Part shown: piece by piece, positions 22,423 to 26,288 of the stretch
Position numbering within the stretch: position 1 is the stretch's first letter
Layout of the letters: each line of letters opens with the position of its first letter
Assembly: GCA_036496265.1 (NCBI GenBank)
Contig: DASXLL010000314.1
Location: 1 to 26,288 of the forward strand
DNA from: CAYLLN01 sp036496265
Lineage (GTDB): Bacteria > Planctomycetota > Planctomycetia > Pirellulales > Pirellulaceae
DNA length: 26,288 bases
Direction: 5' to 3'
Made by a program: the position numbers and the translations under genes
Notes under the pieces: generated by a model
The model's input: only the letters and a program-made list of their open reading frames with translations
Database searches by the model: none
What the model was told of the DNA's origin: nothing

Positions 22423-24192
22423 TTACTTCGCACAGTGCCGTCGCCAGATGTCACGGAGAAGAGCCATCAAATGGTTAGCAAACCGCTTTCCGTCGCAAAG
22501 TGGCGAGGCGGCCATGCGGTCGCGTAAGCCGGTGCGAATCGCCGCTAATCGTGGCAAGTCAGTCGCCAGCGAGGCGGCCAATTCGACGTATTCGTTCAGA
22601 TCGCGGGCGATCGTCTCGGTCAGCCCCACGTTCGATAGATGGCTGAGCGAATGGCGGCTGGCGAATGTTTCGCCGGGACACGTAACGACCGGGACTCCCA
22701 TCCACAGCGCTTCGCAAGTGGTCAGGCCGCCGTTGTAAGGATAGGTGTCCAGGGCCAGATCAATTCGACCATATTCTGACAACAATTGCGGAGGCGAGGA
22801 CCACCCCAAACATTCAACCCGACTCGGATCCACGCCCTGGTTGGCAAATTCCTGTCTCAACGGTCCGCCGACGGATGACTCTTCCATCCCACGATATTTG
22901 AGCACCAGGCGCGACCGCGGCACGCGCGTCAGGATATTGGCCCAGACTTTGACAATTTGGGGAGTGATTTTCGCCGGTTTGTTGAAGCTGCCAAAAGTGA
23001 AAAACGGTTGCACCAAGGCCGGCAATGGCGAAACGGGCGGCGCGTAGTCCGGCGGGTCATATGTCACATAGCCGTCCGGCATCCGCAGCACGCGTTCACA
23101 ATAGTGCCGCTCGGCTTCCGGCGGAATTTCGTAGCGATCGGCCAAAATGTAGTCAATGGCTGTGAGGCCCGTGGTTCCGACATAGCCGGCCCAGGTCGCT
23201 TGAATGGGCGCTGGTTTATGAGCGAATACCAACAGCCGCTGTGTCGCCGTATGACCTGCCAGGTCAAAAAGAATGTCGATTCGATCGGCGCGGATTTGTG
23301 CAGCCAGTGCCTGATTGCTTAAGGCCTGAACCTCGCGCCACGTAGTACAGGCGGCCTCGAAGCGTCTGGTCAGATCGTCTTTCGCAATACGGTCGGCGTA
23401 ACAAACCAATTCGCATCGACTGCGGTCAAGATTTTCAAGCACGCGGATGAGAAAGTAGCCCACGGGGTGATGACCGAAATCTGCCGAAACGAACCCGAGG
23501 CGAATAACTCGCTCCGGATTGCGGTCGTTCGCGTGAGATTCCCAAGTGGCTCTTAGTGGCGCGGCGTGCCGATTATCGACGTCCGCGTGTGCCGCTGCCA
23601 GTTGCGCGAGCGTCGTGCCGGCATGATAGGGCAGCGACAGCAGAAAATTGGCCCGCGCCTCAGAATTGTCCGGATTTATTTCCAGCGCGCGGCGATACAA
23701 AACAATCGCCTCATCGAGCTTCCGCTGCGACTGCAGCACTGCGCCCAGATTGTTGTAGGCCTCGGCATGATCGGGCTTGAGCTCGAGCCCCTGCACGAAA
23801 TGTGCGACCGCTCCGTCAAGCTTTCCCTGAGCCGAAAACGCCGTGGCAAGGTTGTAGTGCGCCGTTGCGGAATTCGGCATCCAATCGAGCGCGCGTCTGA
23901 AGCACGCAATCGCTTCGTCTGATTTGCCTTGGCCCATGAAGCAATTGCCAAGGTTCAAGTGAAATACGGAATCGCTCCCATTCAATTGAATTGCCCGGCT
24001 GATGTACTCCACAGCTCGGTCATGTTGGCCGCATTGAAGGGCAACCACTCCCAGCAGGTGCCAGGCCTCCGCGTTGACCGAATCGACTGACAGAATGTGC
24101 CGATAGACCTGCTCCGCAGCTTGCAATCTTCCCGCCTGATGATGCTGCACGGCGAGCGCAAGTGCTTCCGAAAGAGGCGTCATACCTGGCAT
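22423..24192 (-). CDS. TPR-repeat O-GlcNAc-transferase-like glycosyltransferase (GT41, SPINDLY type)
   Basis: This encodes 589 residues. About five tetratricopeptide repeats (about 5-185) have the usual pattern, for example AYNNLGAVLQSQRKLDEAIVLYRRAL. The catalytic half (about 225-589) shows the O-GlcNAc transferase signatures: LGFVSADFGHHPVGYFL with the conserved His, DILFDLAGHT, ATWAGYVGTTGL, FTFGSFNKPAKI, DTYPYNGGLTTCEALWMGVP and GETFASRHSLSHL. Such enzymes transfer a sugar from a nucleotide donor to Ser/Thr of proteins, with the TPR superhelix selecting the target. Bacterial members include adhesin glycosyltransferases and enzymes of unknown target. It has no signal peptide, so it acts in the cytoplasm. 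Two start codons exist (24192 and nine bases downstream); neither has a good ribosome-binding site. Confidence 0.9.
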   Translation of the reverse strand: MPGMTPLSEALALAVQHHQAGRLQAAEQVYRHILSVDSVNAEAWHLLGVVALQCGQHDRAVEYISRAIQLNGSDSVFHLNLGNCFMGQGKSDEAIACFRRALDWMPNSATAHYNLATAFSAQGKLDGAVAHFVQGLELKPDHAEAYNNLGAVLQSQRKLDEAIVLYRRALEINPDNSEARANFLLSLPYHAGTTLAQLAAAHADVDNRHAAPLRATWESHANDRNPERVIRLGFVSADFGHHPVGYFLIRVLENLDRSRCELVCYADRIAKDDLTRRFEAACTTWREVQALSNQALAAQIRADRIDILFDLAGHTATQRLLVFAHKPAPIQATWAGYVGTTGLTAIDYILADRYEIPPEAERHYCERVLRMPDGYVTYDPPDYAPPVSPLPALVQPFFTFGSFNKPAKITPQIVKVWANILTRVPRSRLVLKYRGMEESSVGGPLRQEFANQGVDPSRVECLGWSSPPQLLSEYGRIDLALDTYPYNGGLTTCEALWMGVPVVTCPGETFASRHSLSHLSNVGLTETIARDLNEYVELAASLATDLPRLAAIRTGLRDRMAASPLCDGKRFANHLMALLRDIWRRHCAK

Positions 24193-24595
24193 TCTGAGGT
24201 CATTGATTTTTGGGGAGTCTCGATTGGCAAATCAGGGCCGAGTCGAACAACCACCGGATTCGGCAGTGGCAATTCATCACGGTTAAATCCCGATTCCGTC
24301 AGATTTCCGCTTTCCCTCTTGCTAATTGCCTGTAAATAGCTAGCTTATACGAATTGCTTGACCGGATCGCGGATTTGCCATCATAAGCTTTTACCCTATC
24401 GTCATTCGGGAACTTCTGACGCACTTCGGCCGTCCAAGCATTGTCCGTGCTAACCGGGTCCATCGATGGACCTACGCATGGACGCGATAACGTGGAGTCT
24501 GGACAGCTCTGCGATATCGACAGAAGAGGCAAGCGGGTTGAACACGGGAACAGCGCGCCGCGGCTCATCTCCGCGGTGTCAGGGAGCAGGCTACC
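24193..24595. other. 403-bp divergent intergenic region
   Basis: This interval separates the GT41 gene (minus) from the XRE regulator (plus). It contains a perfect 16-bp palindrome at 24456-24471 and a ribosome-binding site (GGGAG/CAGG) before 24596. No convincing coding sequence, RNA gene or consensus promoter is visible; a TTGACC at 24357-24362 has only a poor -10 partner. Confidence 0.5.
24456..24471. promoter_or_regulatory. Perfect 16-bp palindrome, candidate operator
   Basis: GGTCCATCGATGGACC reads identically on both strands. It lies 125 bp upstream of the XRE-regulator start codon and 264 bp upstream of the GT41 start codon. Dimeric helix-turn-helix proteins commonly bind palindromes of this length, so it could be the regulator's own operator. 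That link is inference. Confidence 0.5.
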
Positions 24596-25132
24596 ATGGC
24601 CAGTGCGGAACTTTCCGTCGTCTATTCAGACGACGACCAAGATCATCCTACGCGCAGTGCCGGCGACGGCCAGGCTCTGCATCGCATTCAAGAAGTTCGC
24701 CGATTGCAAGGCATGTCGCTGCGTACAGCGGCCCGCCAGCTCGGCACCGACATCCGCAGCATTCGGGCCCAAGAGCAGGCTTCGAGCGATTTGCGGCTAT
24801 CGGACATCTACAACTGGCAGCGGGCTCTCGATGTGCCCATCTCGGAGCTGCTGGTCGATGACGACGAGCCGCTCTCGCGGCCGGTTCGCGAGCGCGGGGC
24901 AATGCTCAAGATCATGAAGAGCGCCCGCTCGCTAGTCGAAAGCACCCCCGCGGGCCCCGCCCGACGCATGGCCGAAAACCTCGTCGAGCAACTGCTGGAG
25001 CTGATGCCGGAGTTGAAAGAGGTCAGCCCCTGGCACTCCGTCGGCCAGCGCCGCAGTCTCGACGAAATGGGCCGCATCGCCGAACAGCCCGTCGGCGACC
25101 CCGGCAGCTATTTTGGCGATTCATTCGAGTAG
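24596..25132 (+). CDS. XRE-type helix-turn-helix regulator
   Basis: This encodes 178 residues. An N-terminal acidic tail (1-25) precedes an XRE-like HTH domain (about 28-88): LHRIQEVRRLQGMSLRTAAR, with QLGTDIRSIRAQE as the recognition region and RLSDIYNWQRALDVPISELL closing the fold. The remaining ~90 residues are helical (RGAMLKIMKSARSLVES, AENLVEQLLELMPELKEVSPW) and may mediate dimerisation. Similar HTH proteins recur in planctomycetes with unknown targets. It has no signal or membrane segment and so is a cytoplasmic DNA-binding protein. The stop codon TAG coincides with the first bases of a dispersed palindrome (25130-25170), suggesting that the insertion set the present C-terminus. Target genes are unknown; the divergent GT41 gene and autoregulation are the obvious candidates. 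Confidence 0.85.
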   Translation: MASAELSVVYSDDDQDHPTRSAGDGQALHRIQEVRRLQGMSLRTAARQLGTDIRSIRAQEQASSDLRLSDIYNWQRALDVPISELLVDDDEPLSRPVRERGAMLKIMKSARSLVESTPAGPARRMAENLVEQLLELMPELKEVSPWHSVGQRRSLDEMGRIAEQPVGDPGSYFGDSFE

Positions 25133-25170
25133 GGTGGGACCAGCAAAGCGAAGCTTGCGCCGGCCCACCG
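25130..25170. repeat. Dispersed palindrome TAGGGTGGGACCAGC...GCCGGCCCACC
   Basis: GGTGGGACCAGC (25133-25144) pairs imperfectly with GCCGGCCCACC (25159-25169). The sequence matches, from memory, a repeat seen between genes across Pirellulales genomes. Its first three bases are the stop codon of the XRE-regulator gene. Confidence 0.6.
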
Positions 25171-25192
25171 TCACTCTGATCGTTTGTTCGGC

Positions 25193-25211
25193 GCGGGTCT
25201 CCTGACCCCGC
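25193..25211. repeat. Short hairpin GCGGGTC-TCCT-GACCCCGC
   Basis: Arms of seven and eight bases pair with one bulge around TCCT. The flanking phrase CGGCGCGGGTCTCCTGACCC and the following GATCGAAGGTCTCC resemble another dispersed planctomycete repeat (recalled). There is no T run, so it is not a clear terminator. Confidence 0.5.
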
Positions 25212-25244
25212 CGCCAGCACTGATCGAAGGTCTCCTCGTTTCCT

Positions 25245-25271
25245 CATTCAGAATTCATCATTCTGCATTTT
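25245..25271. repeat. AT-rich dispersed repeat of the ATTCAGAATTCATCATTCTG type
   Basis: The segment is made of overlapping ATTC/GAAT words around GAATTC and contrasts with the GC-rich surroundings. It resembles a repeat phrase found in many unrelated genomes (recalled). It is the third repeat in 140 bp between the XRE regulator and the PQQ gene; the rest of this 324-bp gap shows only the PQQ gene's ribosome-binding site (AGGA near 25446). Confidence 0.5.
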
Positions 25272-25456
25272 GCCCCGGCGGCCGGACCCTTCATCGACAT
25301 TCTTCTCTCCCGCCGCCGGAATTTCCGTTCTGGGACCATTCTGGGCAGATTCTAGTTGCCGCTGCCTGACCGCCATGTTCTAACTAACGCGGCTACTCTT
25401 TGTCCGGTGGTCGCTGCGCCGGTCCGCTCGGAAACTGCTGTTCATAGGACTGCGCC

Positions 25457-26167
25457 ATGCGACTGTCTTGCGCTTGGTCATTGTTGCTGGCCGCTTGCAC
25501 CGTATCACCGCTGGTTGCATTGCAGTTGCTGGCTGCCGACTACGCCCAATGGGGCGGTTCGCCAACTCGCAACAACGTCTCAGCGGAGCGAAATCTGCCC
25601 ACAGATTGGAATCCCGGTGAATTCGACCGCAAAACGGGCCGTTGGGACAACACCAAGGCCAAAAACATTAAATGGGTCGCTAATCTCGGCAGTCAGACCT
25701 ACGGTTCGCCAGTCGTCGCCGACGGCCGGGTCTTTGTCGGCACCAATAATTCGTACGGCCACATTCAGCAGTATCCCCGTGATATCGACCTGGGCTGCCT
25801 GCTCTGTTTCAGCGAACAAACGGGCGAATTCCTCTGGCAATTTTCGGCTGAAAAGCTGCCCACCGGGCGCGTGCATGATTGGCCGCTCATCGGGATTGTC
25901 AGCTCGCCGCTGGTCGAAGGCGACCGCGCCTGGTTCGTCAGCAATCGGGCCGAGGTCGTGTGCGTCGATACGCGCGGCTTCTACGACGGCGAGGATGATG
26001 GTCCGGTCCTGGGCGAATATGTGCCGGTCGCCACTTTCCGACCCAACGACAACCCGGTAAAAGCTCTCCTCGGCCTTCTCTCGGCCACGCTGGACCGCGG
26101 CGAGCTACCGCCTGAAGTGCGCACCGCCATCCAAGACGCCGGAGATCAAGGCAGGGCGAAGAAATAA
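25457..26167 (+). pseudogene. PQQ-like beta-propeller secreted protein, truncated by an insertion sequence
   Basis: The open frame encodes 236 residues with AGGA before the ATG and a signal peptide ending near LLAAD (about 27). The mature start DYAQWGGSPTRNNVS, then NIKWVANLGSQTYGSPVVAD, GRVFVGTNNS, DLGCLLCFSEQTGEFLWQF and PTGRVHDWPLIGIVSSPLVE, is typical of secreted planctomycete PQQ-like propeller proteins, which are normally far longer (several hundred residues, eight blades). Only about two or three blades remain. The native sequence stops at about residue 231; the last five residues and the TAA (26165-26167) are read from the terminal repeat of an IS starting at about 26149. The rest of the gene is expected beyond the IS, outside the window. 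The product is unlikely to fold as a complete propeller. Confidence 0.82.
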
Positions 26168-26179
26168 CCTTTACAAATT
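26149..26179. repeat. Left terminal inverted repeat of the right-edge insertion sequence
   Basis: Thirty-one bases beginning AGGCAGGGCGAAG are the inverted counterpart of 109-139 (about 26 of 31 matches). Similarity begins abruptly at AGGCAG, marking the outer end of the element inside the PQQ-propeller gene. Confidence 0.75.
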
Positions 26180-26218
26180 GGCATTGGTGATTTGAGCGGA
26201 ACGTGCGATGACTTGCGC

Positions 26219-26288
26219 ATGCAAGAGGCGCAAGTGGAGGCGCGGATTCGCCGCAAGTTTCGGCTAGTCGCTGTGGAGCTGGACGAAC
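26219..26288 (+). CDS. ISAzo13-like transposase, N-terminal fragment (cut by window edge)
   Basis: From the ATG at 26219 the frame is open to the window end and encodes QEAQVEARIRRKFRLVAVEL followed by DE. The pattern I-R-x-K-F-x-x-x-x-x-x-L-D-E(R) near the N-terminus is, from memory, how ISAzo13-family transposases begin. The frame also stays open upstream to the end of the terminal repeat, so a TTG start at 26213 is possible. Only 23 residues are visible. Confidence 0.55.
   Translation, partial: MQEAQVEARIRRKFRLVAVELDE

Larger units (their letters stand above)
26149..26288 (+). mobile_element. 5' end of an ISAzo13-like insertion sequence (continues past the window)
   Basis: The left terminal repeat (26149-26179) is followed by a short leader and the start of a transposase-like frame. 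The element interrupts the PQQ-like gene. Together with the left-edge element it forms a pair of related copies about 26 kb apart, both reading left to right. Confidence 0.7.

Noticed and set aside
1..26288. The whole window as one composite transposon bounded by two IS copies
   Set aside because: The interior holds ordinary planctomycete chromosomal families with uniform codon character, and the right IS interrupts a gene that starts inside the interval. Independent insertions are the simpler explanation, although recombination between the copies remains possible.
1..26288. tRNA, rRNA or other structured RNA genes
   Set aside because: No T-loop-like GGTTCGAATCC segment with matching arms, or rRNA-like sequence, was seen in the gaps between genes; short RNAs cannot be excluded by eye.

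Overview
The window reads as GC-rich chromosomal DNA from a planctomycete, most likely of the Pirellulales/Pirellula-Blastopirellula type. The evidence is the density of protein families that are near-diagnostic for that phylum: PSCyt1-type cytochromes, DUF1549/DUF1553 and DUF1501 proteins, long secreted pre-peptidase C-terminal (PPC) proteins, PVC-type heme-binding HEAT proteins, and secreted PQQ-like propellers. Many short palindromic intergenic repeats of the kind common in these genomes are also present. All family assignments come from reading the translated sequence, not from a database search.

Layout. (1) Positions 1-139 are the 3' end of an ISAzo13-like insertion sequence: transposase C-terminus plus right terminal inverted repeat. 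(2) Positions 197-7149 hold a HEAT-repeat/cytochrome c protein, a divergent pair made of a PrsW-type intramembrane protease and a small membrane protein with an HEXXH motif, a two-gene unit of a secreted protein-L-isoaspartate methyltransferase-like enzyme and a secreted esterase, and a small Cys-rich secreted protein. (3) Positions 7150-7751 are a gene-poor stretch with a phased array of five 12-bp palindrome-like repeats. (4) Positions 7752-19749 form the main planctomycete block on the minus strand: DUF1549/DUF1553 cytochrome, then PPC protein, then PSCyt1/WD40 protein, then lipoprotein. The usual DUF1501 partner lies farther downstream, separated by a plus-strand AhpD-like/SDR pair that ends in a clear terminator. 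(5) Positions 19924-24192 hold three more minus-strand genes: an unrecognised secreted protein, a serine beta-lactamase-like hydrolase, and a TPR/O-GlcNAc-transferase-like GT41 enzyme. (6) Positions 24193-26167 hold an XRE-type regulator with a perfect 16-bp palindrome upstream, a cluster of three dispersed repeats, and a PQQ-propeller gene. (7) Positions 26149-26288 are the 5' end of a second insertion sequence whose terminal repeat matches that of (1). It interrupts the PQQ gene and supplies its stop codon.

Functional picture. Nearly every gene product carries an export signal, so the window is dominated by the cell envelope: periplasmic cytochrome-like proteins, scaffolding and propeller proteins, protein repair, hydrolases and membrane proteases. 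The 17-kb minus-strand block is the best candidate for a poorly understood co-operating system. Two adjacent proteins in it (PPC and WD40) each carry a lineage-type coiled-coil insertion that could let them assemble.

The most distinctive structural observations are: matching IS ends at both window edges with gene disruption on the right; dispersed palindromic repeats that run into the start regions of three secreted-protein genes (in one case apparently supplying the ribosome-binding site); and the 20-bp phased array at 7312-7404.
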